DNA of 64,000 nucleotides from NCBI RefSeq assembly GCF_007993735.1, contig NZ_CP042453.1, positions 2,604,001 through 2,668,000 of the forward strand. Reading direction: 5' to 3'. The notes under the pieces are model-generated. The model saw nothing but the letters and a program-made list of their open reading frames with translations, had not been told where the DNA came from and did not search any database. Shown one piece after another: positions 9,618-19,056 of the stretch (its first letter is position 1; every line of letters begins with the position of its first letter). The position numbers were made by a program, and so were the translations under genes. The stretch is from Arenimonas daejeonensis. Lineage in GTDB: Bacteria > Pseudomonadota > Gammaproteobacteria > Xanthomonadales > Xanthomonadaceae.

Positions 9618-10134
9618 CAGGAAAGCATCTGCAGGAAGCGGCCGAACTCCTCGGCGCAGAACTCCACGTGCGCGGCCAGGCGGTGGCTGTCGGGCACCAG
9701 CACCAGGTGTCCTGGCGGCGCTGGGCCCAGCGCACGACGTCCATGGCGGGAATCAGTTCGTCCTCCCAGCCATGCACGATGCGCGTGGGCACCATCGCGG
9801 CCTTGAGATAACGCGGGTTCGCGTCCAGCGCGATCGGCGGCGCCATCAGGAACAGGCCGGCCACCGGCACTTCCCGCGACACATGCGCCGAGATGTAGGC
9901 GCCCATGCTCGACCCGGCCAGCACCAGCGGCTTGCGGGTATTGGCGTGGGCACGCGCGCCCAGGCGCAGGATGCGGCCGGGCACGTCGCCCAAGGGGCCG
10001 ATCACATCGAGGTCGCGGTAGTCCGGGCGTTCGTGGGTCCAGCCCATCTGGCTGGCGACCTTGGCCAGCGCCGTGGCCTTGGTGGCGTCCGGTCCGCTGT
10101 CGAGCCCATGGGAAATGATGATGTGGCCGCTCAT
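9617..10134 (-). CDS. Small serine alpha/beta hydrolase (one frameshift)
   Basis: About 172 residues starting [24 protein letters not shown]. The nucleophile elbow is [11 protein letters not shown], and [19 protein letters not shown] supplies the acidic residue. A base is missing near 9711; restoring it gives [18 protein letters not shown], with the catalytic histidine in DSHRL, and a stop that overlaps the rlmL start. This resembles the short YqiA/RBBP9-like hydrolases; the substrate is unknown. Its start overlaps the end of the MOSC gene. Confidence 0.7.
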
Positions 10135-10636
10135 GCGCCCTCCTCCACGACCGGCACCACCGGGTCGCCGACCGCGATCAGCCCGCTTTCCAGGATGCGC
10201 GCGCACAGGCCGCCGTGGCCGCGCATCGCGTTGTAACCACCGGGTCCCAATGCCGCTTCCATGCGCGAGCACGGGTCGCACTCGTCCGTGCCTTCGAACA
10301 GGGCCTGGCCGATCCGGAACCGTCGGCCCTTCAGCGCGATCAGGGGGATGCCAGACACCACCACGTTTCGACGCAGCAGCGACGGGGCGATGGAATCGTG
10401 ACCGCTCAGCGTGGCGATGGCCGGCAGGTGTTCGGCCTGGATCAGGGTGATGCCGCGCTTGCCGCTGCCGCTGGTGTAACGGTCACCGACCAGCCCCTTG
10501 CCCGCCACCGCCTCGACCCGGGCGACGTCCACCATGGCCACGTCGCGCGCCGGACGCAGGCCGATCCAGCGCACCTGCCCGGACGCGGCAGCGTGGCCAT
10601 GAGGGCGCCAAGCGCGGAGTCGGCGGGAAAGGGCAT
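10131..10636 (-). CDS. MOSC domain-containing protein (one frameshift)
   Basis: MOSC domains bind molybdenum cofactor sulfur or related ligands and occur in YiiM/YuaD-type detoxifying proteins. The core LVGDRYTSGSGKRGITLIQAEHL, LRRNVVVSGIPLIAL and CDPCSRMEAALGPGGYNAMRGHGGLCARI, with its cysteines, is clear. The start MPFPADSALGALMATLPRPG is in another frame; one base lost near 10577 joins it to VRWIGLRPARD. It overlaps the hydrolase by four bases and is divergent from ampD. Confidence 0.8.
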
Positions 10637-10674
10637 CGGGGGCTCCGGGAAGGCCGCGATGTTAGCATGCGGCC

Positions 10675-11250
10675 ATGAGCCCGGACCTGCCGCCAGACCC
10701 CACGATCAACGACTGGCCGCTGCCCTACGAGCAGCGGCTGGAGGCGCGCCCGCTGGACACCGTGGACCTGGTGGTCATCCACTGCACCGAACTGCCCGAC
10801 CTGGCCCTGGCACGCGAATACGGCCAGCGCGAGCTCTACGACAGCGGCACCGGCAACAGCGGCCACTACTACATCGACCGCGACGGCAGCATCCATGTGT
10901 TCGTGAAGCCCGAGCGCGTCGCGCACCACACCAAGGGCTACAACGAGCGTTCGGTCGGCATCGAACTGGTGAACGCCGGCCGTTACCCGGACTGGCTGGA
11001 CTCGCGCCGGCAGACCATGGACGAGCCCTACACCGACGCCCAGGTGGACGCCCTGCTGGCCCTGCTGCAGCGTTTACGGCGCGAGATCCCGACACTGGAA
11101 TTCATCGCCGGCCACGAGGACCTGGACCAGGCCCGCGTGCCGTCGAGCGACAACCTGCACCAGCTGGTGTTCCGCAAGCGCGACCCCGGACCGCGTTTTC
11201 CCTGGTCGCGCGTGCTCGACACGGTGCCGCTCGACCGCATCCGCCCCTGA
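10675..11250 (+). CDS. ampD: N-acetylmuramoyl-L-alanine amidase, AmpD-like (Amidase_2)
   Basis: A 191-residue zinc amidase that cleaves anhydro-muropeptides during peptidoglycan recycling. The first zinc ligand is His36 in VVIHCTEL; HHTKGYNERSVGIELVN and FIAGHEDLD supply the other conserved elements. E. coli AmpD has a DPG near its last ligand and this protein has SSDNLH there, so it could be a relative with a slightly different substrate. No signal peptide is visible, consistent with the cytoplasmic AmpD role. An ampE was not found next to it. Confidence 0.8.
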   Translation: MSPDLPPDPTINDWPLPYEQRLEARPLDTVDLVVIHCTELPDLALAREYGQRELYDSGTGNSGHYYIDRDGSIHVFVKPERVAHHTKGYNERSVGIELVNAGRYPDWLDSRRQTMDEPYTDAQVDALLALLQRLRREIPTLEFIAGHEDLDQARVPSSDNLHQLVFRKRDPGPRFPWSRVLDTVPLDRIRP

Positions 11251-11293
11251 ACCGCGGGCCGGGGCCGGACCACGGCGTCCCTGATGCGGCAGG

Positions 11294-11299
11294 TATAAT
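11294..11299 (+). promoter_or_regulatory. Probable -10 box upstream of tesB
   Basis: A perfect TATAAT lies 25 bases before the tesB ATG. No convincing -35 hexamer sits 16-18 bases upstream, so the call rests on the -10 and its position. Confidence 0.45.
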
Positions 11300-11323
11300 C
11301 GGCGGCTGAAACCCGGAGTCCCC

Positions 11324-12204
11324 ATGACCGCACCCGTCGTCGCCGAACTGGTCGACCTGCTACGCCTCGAACGCCTCGAGGACAACCTGTTCCGCGGCCA
11401 GAGCCGCGACATCGGCACCAAGTACGTCTTCGGTGGCCAGGTGCTGGGGCAGGCGCTCGCCGCGGCACAGCAGACCGTGGACGATGGCCGCCACGTGCAC
11501 TCGCTGCATGCCTACTTCCTGCGTGCCGGCGATGTCGACCACCCGATCGTCTACGACGTCAACCGGGCGCGCGACGGCAAGAGCTTCTCGGTGCGGCGGG
11601 TCACCGCGATCCAGCACGGCCAGCCGATCTTCTTCACCTCGGCCTCGTTCCAGGAGCCGGAGCCGGGCGCCGAACACCAGCTGTCGATGCCCGAGGTGCC
11701 GCAGCCCGAAGACATCGAGGCGGTGCCGGCGCCGAGCGCAGAGCAGCTCGCGCAGCTGCCGCCCAAGGCGCAGCGCTGGCTGAGCCGGATGGGGCCGTTC
11801 GAGATCCGCCCGGTCTACCCGCGTGACGACCTGCGGCCGCCAAAACGCCCGCCGTTCCAGCATGTCTGGTTCCGGCTGACCGGCGAGGTCGGTGATTCGC
11901 CGGTCCTGCACCAGGCGCTGCTGGCCTACGCGTCCGACTTCCACCTGCTGGGCACGGCGACCTTCCCGCACGGCATCAGCTACTACCAGCCGAACGTGCA
12001 GATGGCCTCGCTGGACCACGCGATGTGGTTCCACCGCCCCTTCCGCGCCGATGACTGGCTGCTGTATTCGCTCGACAGCCCCAGCGCCCAGGGCGCACGT
12101 GGCCTGTCGCGCGGCATGATCTACAGCCGCGATGGCCGCCTGGTGGCGTCCACCGCGCAGGAAGGCCTGATCCGCGTTCTGCCCGAAACCAGGAGGCCCG
12201 CTGA
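11324..12204 (+). CDS. tesB: Acyl-CoA thioesterase II, TesB-like (3' frame break)
   Basis: Double-hotdog thioesterase that hydrolyses medium and long acyl-CoA. Visible features are the opening LLRLERLEDNLFRG, YVFGGQVLGQALAAA, the active-site region YASDFHLLGTA and the conserved glutamine in TAQEGLIRV. The raw frame has no stop and runs on to 13957 through two other genes. A single lost base between about 12176 and 12200 instead gives a TGA at 12202-12204 that overlaps the ATG of the next gene. The length, about 292, matches the family. Confidence 0.85.
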
Positions 12205-12599
12205 TGCGCCAGGTATTCACATCGGTGCGGCTGGAGAACGTCGAGAACGTCGAGCGCCTGCTCAACGCGGAAGGCATCACCACCAAGATCACCGGCGGCC
12301 GCAGCTGGAAGGGCGTGAGCCGGCGCGAGTTCAGCTACAGCAACAAGAACCACGACCCCAGCCAGCAGCCGGCGCTGTGGGTGATCAAACCCGACGACTT
12401 CAAGCGCGCGCGGGAAATCCTGCACGACGCCGGCCTGCTGGAAGCCACCCGCGACAACTCCTACGTGCCCGAGGCGCTCAAGTTCCGCGACGCGCCGGCG
12501 GCCGGTCCACAGGCGCGCATGGCGCGTTTCCGCATGATCCTGCTCGGCGCCGTGGCGGTGGGTGGCGGCCTGCTGCTGCTGCGCATTTTCATGGCCTGA
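12204..12599 (+). CDS. Small membrane-anchored protein of the DUF2007-like 'pathogenicity-like' group
   Basis: A 131-residue protein starting MRQVFTSVRLENVENVERLLNAEGI. The N-terminal half resembles the short DUF2007 signal-transducing fold, which compares two residues around LLxxxGI. The C-terminus is a single membrane helix (about residues 107-129, ILLGAVAVGGGLLLLRIF). It is intact and its start overlaps the tesB stop. Proteins like this are annotated in xanthomonads without a demonstrated function. Confidence 0.5.
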   Translation: MRQVFTSVRLENVENVERLLNAEGITTKITGGRSWKGVSRREFSYSNKNHDPSQQPALWVIKPDDFKRAREILHDAGLLEATRDNSYVPEALKFRDAPAAGPQARMARFRMILLGAVAVGGGLLLLRIFMA

Positions 12600-12701
12600 C
12601 CGGGCGCTTGCCCCGGGCCCGGACCCGGGGTAGACTGCGGTGGCCGTCTGCAGGGGCAGACGCCGATACTCCTGGTGGTCCGTTCCCTTCCGGTGGCCGC
12701 G

Positions 12702-13289
12702 ATGACCCGAGTCCTGCTCAGCTCCGCCCTGCCCTGCCTGCTCGTCATGGGCCTGGCCGGACCCGCCGTGGCCCAGGCGCCGGCCCCCGACGCCGGCCCG
12801 CGGATCATCCGGCTCGAACCCAAACCCATGGAAGGCCTGGACCGCGGCAAGGCCGTGGTGGTGAAGGGCAAGGCCGGTCCGGAAGCGCACCGCTTCCTGG
12901 TGGACGGCCTGTCGTTCATGAACCCGGTCGGCGTGGCCCTGCGGCCCGTGGACAAGGGCAACCGGGTCGAGCTGGCGATCACCAAATACGCCTGGAACAG
13001 CCCGCTGCGCCAGGGCGACACCGATGGCGACATCCTGCGCTACGGCTTCCGCACCGAGGGCGAATTCCAGATCAGCGTCACCGCACCCGAGCCCGGCACC
13101 GACTACCGGCTGATGGTATGGGTGGGCGACGAGACCAAACCCGATTTCGCGCCCGTCGTGGTCAAGGCCAGCGAGTTCGAGGGCGAAGGCGGCGGCGGGG
13201 GCTCGCTGGTGCTGTGGGTCATCGCCGGCGCCCTGGTGCTGCTGGTCGGCCTGGTCGCCTTCATCGCTTTCCGGAGGAAGTCGTCATGA
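12702..13289 (+). CDS. Exported protein of unknown function with C-terminal membrane anchor
   Basis: A protein of about 195 residues starting MTRVLLSSALPCL, a signal peptide ending near AVAQAP. The middle is soluble and contains GDTDGDILRYGFRTEGEF and LMVWVGDETKPDFAP. A glycine linker GEGGGGGS precedes one membrane helix (VLWVIAGALVLLVGLVAFIAF) and a basic tail RRKSS. This is a periplasmic domain tethered by a C-terminal helix. I do not recognise a family. The stop overlaps the ATG of the next gene by four bases, so the pair is co-translated. Confidence 0.55.
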   Translation: MTRVLLSSALPCLLVMGLAGPAVAQAPAPDAGPRIIRLEPKPMEGLDRGKAVVVKGKAGPEAHRFLVDGLSFMNPVGVALRPVDKGNRVELAITKYAWNSPLRQGDTDGDILRYGFRTEGEFQISVTAPEPGTDYRLMVWVGDETKPDFAPVVVKASEFEGEGGGGGSLVLWVIAGALVLLVGLVAFIAFRRKSS

Positions 13290-13957
13290 TCCGAATCACT
13301 CTCGGCCGCTGCCTGCTGCCCCTGCTGCTGGTGCCGGGCCTCGCCTTCGCAAGCCCCACCGGCACCGGCTGGACGGGCTTCAGCGACGGTATCGACCTCC
13401 CCGGAACGCTCGACCTTATCGACATCTTCTCCGACAGCGAGGTGCTGGATCCCGCGCGCGACGCCGACCAGTTCCTGCGCGACTGGGAAGCCCTGGACAG
13501 TGAAGAAGCCGCCTGCGGTTCCGCCTATTCCGACAGCTCCGGCCCGACCGTGCCCTCGCACTGCGCCGAGGACGAAAGCTGCAGCGAGTGTTATACCGAG
13601 GCCGTCACCGCCATCAACTTCAACCGCTACTACATCGAGCGGGCGCGCTGCATCACCGCTGCCAACATCAGGATGGCCAATTCGGCGATGGCCTTCGGCG
13701 ACTCCAGCTCCGGCGTGCACGGCGTCACCGGACTGTCCTGGTCGCTGGGCGGCAAGCCGCAGATCGAGGAAGCGGTGCGCGACCTGAAGAAGACCTACAC
13801 CGACAAGGCGGCGATCTACCTGCGCAACCTCGAGGGATCACTGAAGAAGCTGGGTCGCTGCGAGGCCGAGAACTATGGCGAAACCGACTGGTACCAGCGC
13901 TACGGCTGGATCTACCACAACTTCATGAAGGCCAAGTACCAGTCGGCGCCGGAGTAA
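13286..13957 (+). CDS. Exported cysteine-containing protein of unknown function
   Basis: A 223-residue protein with a signal peptide (MIRITLGRCLLPLLLVPGLAFAS). The mature part has an acidic first half (DIFSDSEVLDPARDADQF) and a cluster of cysteines at EEAACGS, PSHCAEDESCSECY and ARCI, which suggests disulfides in the periplasm. The C-terminal half is helical, with EEAVRDLKKTYTDKAAIYLRNLE. I do not recognise it. The ATGA overlap with the preceding gene indicates a two-protein unit. Confidence 0.55.
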   Translation: MIRITLGRCLLPLLLVPGLAFASPTGTGWTGFSDGIDLPGTLDLIDIFSDSEVLDPARDADQFLRDWEALDSEEAACGSAYSDSSGPTVPSHCAEDESCSECYTEAVTAINFNRYYIERARCITAANIRMANSAMAFGDSSSGVHGVTGLSWSLGGKPQIEEAVRDLKKTYTDKAAIYLRNLEGSLKKLGRCEAENYGETDWYQRYGWIYHNFMKAKYQSAPE

Positions 13958-14018
13958 TCCGGGCGGTCACATCCGCTGCCCCGGCGCGTCTTCGGGATAC
14001 CATGCCCCGGAGCGCGCC

Positions 14019-15161
14019 ATGAGCACCGAAGTCCTCGAAACCCTGATCCACAGTCAGCTTCCGGCCGCCGCCCGTGGCGACCGGGACGCCTATGGCCGCA
14101 TCGTCGCCGGCTGCCAGTCCACCGTCACCAGCATCGCGCTGGCCATCGTGCGCGACGTGCACGCCAGCGAGGACATCGCCCAGGAGGCTTTCCTCAGCGC
14201 CTGGCAGAACCTGCGCAAGCTCAACAATGCCGCGAGTTTCCTGCCCTGGCTGCGGCAGATCACGCGCAACCTGGCGCGCGACCATCTCCGCTCCCAATAT
14301 CGCCGCGCCCCGCCGGGCGGCGACGTCGAGTCCCTGATCGCCTCGGTGGCCGATCCGCACCCGGGTCCTGCCGAACAGTTGGGCGACGCCCGGGACCACG
14401 CCATTGCCGCCGCCGTCATAGACAGCCTGCCCGAGGAATCGCGCGAAGTGCTGCTGCTGTATTACCGCGAGGGCCAGAGTTCGCGCCAGGTCGCCGGCCT
14501 GCTGGGCCTGCAGGACGCGGCGGTGCGCAAGCGCCTGTCACGGGCGCGCGAACGGGTGCGCGAGGAACTGCTGCAGCGCCTGGGCGAGTTCGCCAAATCC
14601 ACCGCGCCCGGCGCCGGCTTCAGCGCCGCGGTGCTGGCGATGCTGATGGTCGGCGCTCCGCCGGCCGCCGCGGCCACCGCTTTCGGCGCCGGTGCGCTGG
14701 GTGCGGTGAATGGCGCGACCAAGCTCGGCATCGGCGCCCTCGGCGGCGCGTTCGCGGGCATCGTCGGCGGCTTGTGGGGCGTCTGGTTCGGCGTACGCAA
14801 GCTGCTGCGGCAGCCCTTCGACGAGCGCGAACGGCGCGGGGTGATGGCCTATGCGTTGTTCACCAGCGCACTCACGGTGAGCTTCAGCATCGGCATCACC
14901 CTGCTGGCCCGTGTGCCGGGCTGGATCCCGCACCTGGCGGCCTCGGTCGGATTTGCCGCGGGCATGGTGTTCGCCTGCGGCTGGTGGTTCCCGCGCATCC
15001 TCGCCCGCCGACGTGCGCACGAGTTGGCGATGGATCCGGTCGGCGCGGCCCGGCGCCAACGCCATGAGCGCCTGCTGGGACGCATCGGCGCAGCCGCGGG
15101 CCTGGTGCTGGCGAGCTGCGGCGTGGCGCTGGGCCTGTGGATGAGTGGCCGGATGGGCTGA
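14019..15161 (+). CDS. ECF sigma factor fused to a multi-pass membrane domain
   Basis: A 380-residue protein. Residues 30-97 are sigma region 2 (DVHASEDIAQEAFLSAWQNL, FLPWLRQITRNLARDHLRS) and residues 132-185 region 4 (LPEESREVLLLYYREGQSSRQVAG, AAVRKRLSRARERV). The remaining 190 residues are not soluble: hydrophobic stretches at about 201-230, 236-259, 274-298, 303-326 and 352-376 look like four or five membrane segments separated by basic loops. This would tether the sigma factor at the membrane. No anti-sigma gene is adjacent. Release or direct gating must be assumed; targets are unknown. Confidence 0.8.
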   Translation: MSTEVLETLIHSQLPAAARGDRDAYGRIVAGCQSTVTSIALAIVRDVHASEDIAQEAFLSAWQNLRKLNNAASFLPWLRQITRNLARDHLRSQYRRAPPGGDVESLIASVADPHPGPAEQLGDARDHAIAAAVIDSLPEESREVLLLYYREGQSSRQVAGLLGLQDAAVRKRLSRARERVREELLQRLGEFAKSTAPGAGFSAAVLAMLMVGAPPAAAATAFGAGALGAVNGATKLGIGALGGAFAGIVGGLWGVWFGVRKLLRQPFDERERRGVMAYALFTSALTVSFSIGITLLARVPGWIPHLAASVGFAAGMVFACGWWFPRILARRRAHELAMDPVGAARRQRHERLLGRIGAAAGLVLASCGVALGLWMSGRMG

Positions 15162-15163
15162 AA

Positions 15164-15194
15164 CCAGAATCCCCTGCTCGGGCGGGGATTCTGG
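15164..15194. terminator. Terminator between the sigma-factor gene and pilZ
   Basis: An 11-base perfect stem CCAGAATCCCC / GGGGATTCTGG with a 9-base loop lies between convergent genes. On the minus strand it is followed by TTT, so it probably ends the pilZ operon as well as the sigma-factor gene. Confidence 0.65.
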
Positions 15195-15212
15195 TGATTG
15201 CGGAAGCGCGAT

Positions 15213-15568
15213 CTACATCGTGTGCGTGGGCTTGTCGGCCTCGAGCGTGCCGGCCAGGAAGGTTTCGATCTTGCCCTTCACCGCTTCGGCCTCGGCGGTG
15301 TCGGCGAACTGCACGCCGATGCCTGCGCCACGATTGCCCTGCGCACCGGCCGGGGTGATCCAGACGACCTTGCCGGCCACCGGCAGGCGGTCCTTCTCCT
15401 CCATCAGCGAAAGCAGGATGAAGACCTCGTCGCCCAGCGCATAACGCTTGGTGGTGGGCACGAAGATGCCGCCCCCTTCACGAAGGGCATGTAGGCGTTG
15501 TAGAGCGCCGCCTTGTCCTTGATCGCCAGGGAAAGGATGCCCTGCCTTGCGCCTGCGCCACCGACCAT
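15213..15568 (-). CDS. pilZ: Type IV pilus PilZ-domain protein (one frameshift)
   Basis: A protein of about 118 residues needed for type IV pilus assembly. It starts [33 protein letters not shown], and after one lost base in the CCCCC run near 15475 continues GIFVPTTKRYALGDEVFILLSL and GKVVWITPAG, the PilZ core. The canonical c-di-GMP signature RxxxR is not visible, as is known for this pilus-type subgroup. The start overlaps the holB stop (TGATG). It is the last gene of the operon. Confidence 0.85.
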
Positions 15569-16562
15569 CACCGTGCTCCCTGCATCGCTGAACCAATGAA
15601 TAGGCTACGCCATTCCAGCAGCAGACCGGCCAGGGCCAGGTCGTGCCGCAGTACCGGCACGGCCAACTGTTCCCGTGCGCGGTTCATGCCGTCGAACCAG
15701 AGGCTGAGCTTCTGGAAATCCTCCGGCAGGGTCAAGCCCGGCGCCGGCGCGCCCGCCAGGCGGTGCGCGGCGCCGTCCAGGGCCAGTTCGGCGGCGAAAC
15801 GCAGGCGCAGTTCGGCATTGTCATCGGCGAGCCAGCGCTGGGCCAACTCGACCGCCGGCTGTTTTCCCGCCGCCAGGGCATTCAGGTCCGCCACCACCTC
15901 GCGCCGCAAGCCCAGCCCGCCCTCGGCCAGCCACTGCGCGGCCAGTCCTGGATGGCCGCGGGCCGCGGCAAGCGCCGGTTCCAGCGCCTTGTCGGAATGC
16001 CCCTCGCTGCGCAGCCAGGCAACGGCCTCGGCCTGCGACGGCGGGCGGAATTCGAGCCGCTGGCAGCGGCTGCGGATGGTCGCGGGCAGTCGCCCGGGAC
16101 GGTCGGTGACCAGCAGCAGGTAACGCTCGCGCGCCGGCTCTTCCAGGGTCTTGAGCAGGGCGTTCGATGCATTTAGGTTCATGGCGTCGGCCGGCGTGAT
16201 CAGGGCCACCTGCGCGCCACCCAGTTGCGGCGTCAGCGAGAACCACTGGCCGAGCTCGCGCATCTGGTCCACCACCAGTTCGCTGCGCAGCTTGTCGCCC
16301 TTGTCGTTGGGAATGAAGCTGACCGGCTTGAAGTCGGGATGGGTGCCGGCCGCGAACAATTCGCAGCCACGGCAGCGGCCGCAGGCCAGGCCATCGGCGC
16401 CTGGCGTCCGGCACAGCAGGCGACGGGCGAGCAATCCGGCCACGCGCCCCTTGCCCATCGTCGGCGCGCCAGCGAACAGCAGTGCGTGGCCCAGGCGGCC
16501 TTCCCCAACGCCGCCAGGGCGCCGTCGAGCACACGCTGCTGCCAGGGCGCGAGCGCCGTCAC
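15568..16562 (-). CDS. holB: DNA polymerase III subunit delta prime (one frameshift)
   Basis: Clamp-loader subunit of the replicative polymerase. The start is GTG at 16562, overlapping the tmk stop as GTGA, giving [20 protein letters not shown]; one base lost in CCCC near 16504 joins this to [12 protein letters not shown]. Then come [15 protein letters not shown], a zinc-binding cluster ([17 protein letters not shown]), [15 protein letters not shown] and the arginine region [11 protein letters not shown]. The length, about 330 residues, is normal. The gene is essential, so the break is probably a sequence error. Confidence 0.88.
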
Positions 16563-17198
16563 GGGCGCGCCTGCAGCCAGTCGGCCAGCGCGGCACGCAC
16601 CGCCGCCTGTACCGCCTCGGCCGGCTGGCTGGCGTCGATCACGCGGAAACGGGCGGGCTCGGCAGCAGCGCGCGCCAGGTAGACGCCGCGCACGCGTTCG
16701 AAGAAATCCTCGCGCTCGCGTTCGATCCGGTCCGGTTCGCCGCCACGCGAACGCGCCCGCGCCAGTCCCTCGGCGACGCCGACGTCCAGCAGAAAGGTGA
16801 GATCGGGCTTGATGCCGGCCGCCCAGCGTTCGAGTTCGGCGATGCGGCCCATGTCCAGGCCGCGACCGCCGCCCCTGAGAGGCATAGCTGGCATCGGTGA
16901 AACGGTCGGCAACCACCGCGGCGCCACGTGCCAGCGCCGGTCGGATCAGCTGGCGCACCAACTGGGCGCGCGCGGCGAACATCAGCAGAAGTTCGGCCTC
17001 GGGCACGACGTGGTTGGCCGGGTCCAGCAGCACGCCGCGCATGGCCTCGCCTTCCGGCGTGCCGCCGGGTTCGCGGGTCAGCACCACTTCGCGGCCATCG
17101 GCCGACAGCAGGTCGCTGAGCGTCGCGATGACGGTGGACTTGCCGGCGCCCTCGCCGCCTTCGATGCTGATTAACAGCCCGCCGCTGGAAATGCTCAT
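16559..17198 (-). CDS. tmk: Thymidylate kinase (one frameshift)
   Basis: Converts dTMP to dTDP. The P-loop is [11 protein letters not shown] at residues 12-22, followed by [18 protein letters not shown] and [13 protein letters not shown] base is lost in CCCC near 16873; restoring it gives [18 protein letters not shown], then [17 protein letters not shown] and DRIERE of the LID. The length, about 212, is usual. The ATG overlaps the mltG stop as ATGA and the stop overlaps the holB GTG, so the block is tightly coupled. Confidence 0.9.
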
Positions 17199-18226
17199 CG
17201 GCAGCGCCTCAGCTGGTGGCAGGCGACGGCGCGGTTGTGTTCGGCCAGGGTGGCGGAGAACACGTGGCTGCCGTCGCCGCGGGAAACGAAGTACAGCGTG
17301 TCGCCTGGCGCCGGGTTGGCGGCGGCCATCAGCGCGGCACGGCCCGGCATCGCGATTGGCGTCGGCGGCAGGCCGGCGCGGGTGTAGGTGTTGTAGGGCG
17401 TGTCGGTGGTCAGGTCGCTGCGACGGATGTTGCCGGCGTAGGCACTGCCCATGCCGTAGATCACGGTAGGGTCGGTCTGCAGACGCATGCCGAGTTTCAG
17501 GCGGCGGCTGAACACGCCGGCGATCTCCGGACGCTCCGATACCTTGCCGGTTTCCTTCTCGATGATCGAGGCCAGGATCAGCAGCTGTTCCGGCGTCTCC
17601 AGCGGCACGTCGTCGGAACGCATGGCCCAGACGTCGGCCACGGCCTTGTCCATCGCCAGTGCGGCGCGGCGCAGCACGTCCAGGTCGGACTGGCCGCGGG
17701 TGAAGTGGTAGGTCTCGGGCAGGAAGCGGCCCTCGGGATGCTGGCCGGGGCGGTCCAGCGCCGCCATCAGGGCGGCATCGTCCAGGTCGCGCGCCTTCTG
17801 CACCAGCACCTCGTGTTTCGCCAGCGCGGCGCGCAGCTCGCGCAGGCTCCAGCCTTCGACGATGGTGAAGCGGTGCTGGATCACCTTGCCGCTCTCGAGC
17901 TTGAGCAGCAGCTCGCGCGGAGTGATGCCGTGGCGGATGGTGTAGTCGCCGACCTGCAGCCGGGAAATGACCTGCATCTCGTGCGCCAGCGCCTTCCATT
18001 CCAGGTCGCTGCCTTCCTGCACGCCCAGGGCGCGCAGTTTGCCCAGGATGTCCTGGAACCCGTCGCCGGACTCGACGCTGAGGATGCGTTCGGTGCCGGA
18101 CAGCGCGATCGGCGTGCTGGCGAAGCCCTGGTAACGCTGCCAGAGCCAGCCACCGACGGCGACGCTCACCAGCAGGGTCAATGCGATCAGTGCCTTTAGC
18201 ACCCGGTGCGAGGATTTTTTCGCCAA
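17195..18226 (-). CDS. mltG: Endolytic murein transglycosylase MltG
   Basis: An inner-membrane enzyme that cuts nascent peptidoglycan strands and sets glycan length. It starts with TTG at 18226, preceded by AGGAG, giving [11 protein letters not shown] and a single membrane helix (about residues 9-30). The catalytic glutamate is in [13 protein letters not shown], and the conserved [35 protein letters not shown] and LYFV follow. The gene is intact at 343 residues. It sits in the pabC-mltG-tmk-holB-pilZ order. Confidence 0.95.
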   Translation of the reverse strand: MAKKSSHRVLKALIALTLLVSVAVGGWLWQRYQGFASTPIALSGTERILSVESGDGFQDILGKLRALGVQEGSDLEWKALAHEMQVISRLQVGDYTIRHGITPRELLLKLESGKVIQHRFTIVEGWSLRELRAALAKHEVLVQKARDLDDAALMAALDRPGQHPEGRFLPETYHFTRGQSDLDVLRRAALAMDKAVADVWAMRSDDVPLETPEQLLILASIIEKETGKVSERPEIAGVFSRRLKLGMRLQTDPTVIYGMGSAYAGNIRRSDLTTDTPYNTYTRAGLPPTPIAMPGRAALMAAANPAPGDTLYFVSRGDGSHVFSATLAEHNRAVACHQLRRCR

Positions 18227-19056
18227 AACCTAACTCCTGGATCAAAGGCCGGCTCGGAGCGGGCCAGCCGCCGGCGCAGTTCGTCCAGCGCCGGATGCGC
18301 AGCCCAGCGACGCTCGCCCAGGCTGCCCACCGGGAGGATACCGCGCACGGCGTTGCACAGGAAAAGCGCTTCGGCCGACTCCACGTCGGCCCGCTCCAGC
18401 TCAGCCTCGGCCGCGTCGGGCACGTTCGCCAGCACCCAGGCACGCGTCACGCCGGCGACGCCGCGCCGCGACACCGGTGGCGTCAGCCAACGCCCCTGGA
18501 TGCGGACGAAGACGTTGGCGGCCGTGGCGCAGGCGAGCTGGCCGGCGGTGTCGAGCATCAGGCCCTCGTGGATGCCGGGGTCCTGCCATTCCGCGCGGGC
18601 CAGCACCTGTTCCAGCCGGTTGAGGTGTTTCAGGCCGGCCAGTGCCGGCTGGATCGCCAGCCTCGTCTCGCACCAGCGCAGTCGCAGCGGCTCCACCGGC
18701 GTCGCCGGCACCGCATGCATGCTGATGACCAGGGTCGGGTCGGCCTGCGGATCGGCGGCGTAGCCACGGCCACTGGTGCCGCGCGTGAGGATCAGTTTGA
18801 GTACGGCGCGGTCAGGCGCCTTGGGCAGCAGCACGCCCAGTTCGGCCTCCAGCCATTCGCGCTGTGGCAGGCCGATGCCCAGCGTGCCGGCACCGTGCGC
18901 CAGCCGTTCCCAGTGCTGCGGCCACCACACGGCACGTCGCGCATGCACGAGCACGGTTTCGAACAGGCCGTCGCCGTAGGCCAGGCCGCGGTCGGCGGGA
19001 TCCGGCGCAGGCACCCGTTCGCGGCCGCGGTAGATCACTGTCGCGAGCGCGCTCAC
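18196..19056 (-). CDS. pabC: Aminodeoxychorismate lyase (3' end uncertain)
   Basis: PLP enzyme that releases 4-aminobenzoate for folate synthesis. It starts at GTG 19056, overlapping the pabB stop, as [11 protein letters not shown]. Typical elements are [27 protein letters not shown] and [17 protein letters not shown], the last including a probable PLP lysine. The frame as read runs 31 bases into mltG with an atypical tail [13 protein letters not shown]. One base lost near the end would instead put a TGA right before the AGGAG of mltG, near 18238, which is more natural. The enzyme itself is complete either way. Confidence 0.85.
   Translation of the reverse strand: MSALATVIYRGRERVPAPDPADRGLAYGDGLFETVLVHARRAVWWPQHWERLAHGAGTLGIGLPQREWLEAELGVLLPKAPDRAVLKLILTRGTSGRGYAADPQADPTLVISMHAVPATPVEPLRLRWCETRLAIQPALAGLKHLNRLEQVLARAEWQDPGIHEGLMLDTAGQLACATAANVFVRIQGRWLTPPVSRRGVAGVTRAWVLANVPDAAEAELERADVESAEALFLCNAVRGILPVGSLGERRWAAHPALDELRRRLARSEPAFDPGVRFWRKNPRTGC

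Noticed and set aside
12612..12632. CCCCGGG-CCCGGGG hairpin after the DUF2007-like gene
   Set aside because: It has no T tract on either side, and such GC palindromes are common here, so a terminator call is not supported.
11324..13957. One long open frame of 877 codons spanning tesB and the cysteine-rich exported protein
   Set aside because: The middle has low-complexity, arginine-rich sequence and overlaps two convincing genes in other frames. The merging is due to a lost base at the tesB end.
16233..18443. Minus-strand frame of 736 codons across holB, tmk and mltG
   Set aside because: It mixes the true N-termini of tmk and holB with out-of-frame mltG sequence. It is an effect of the two frame breaks.
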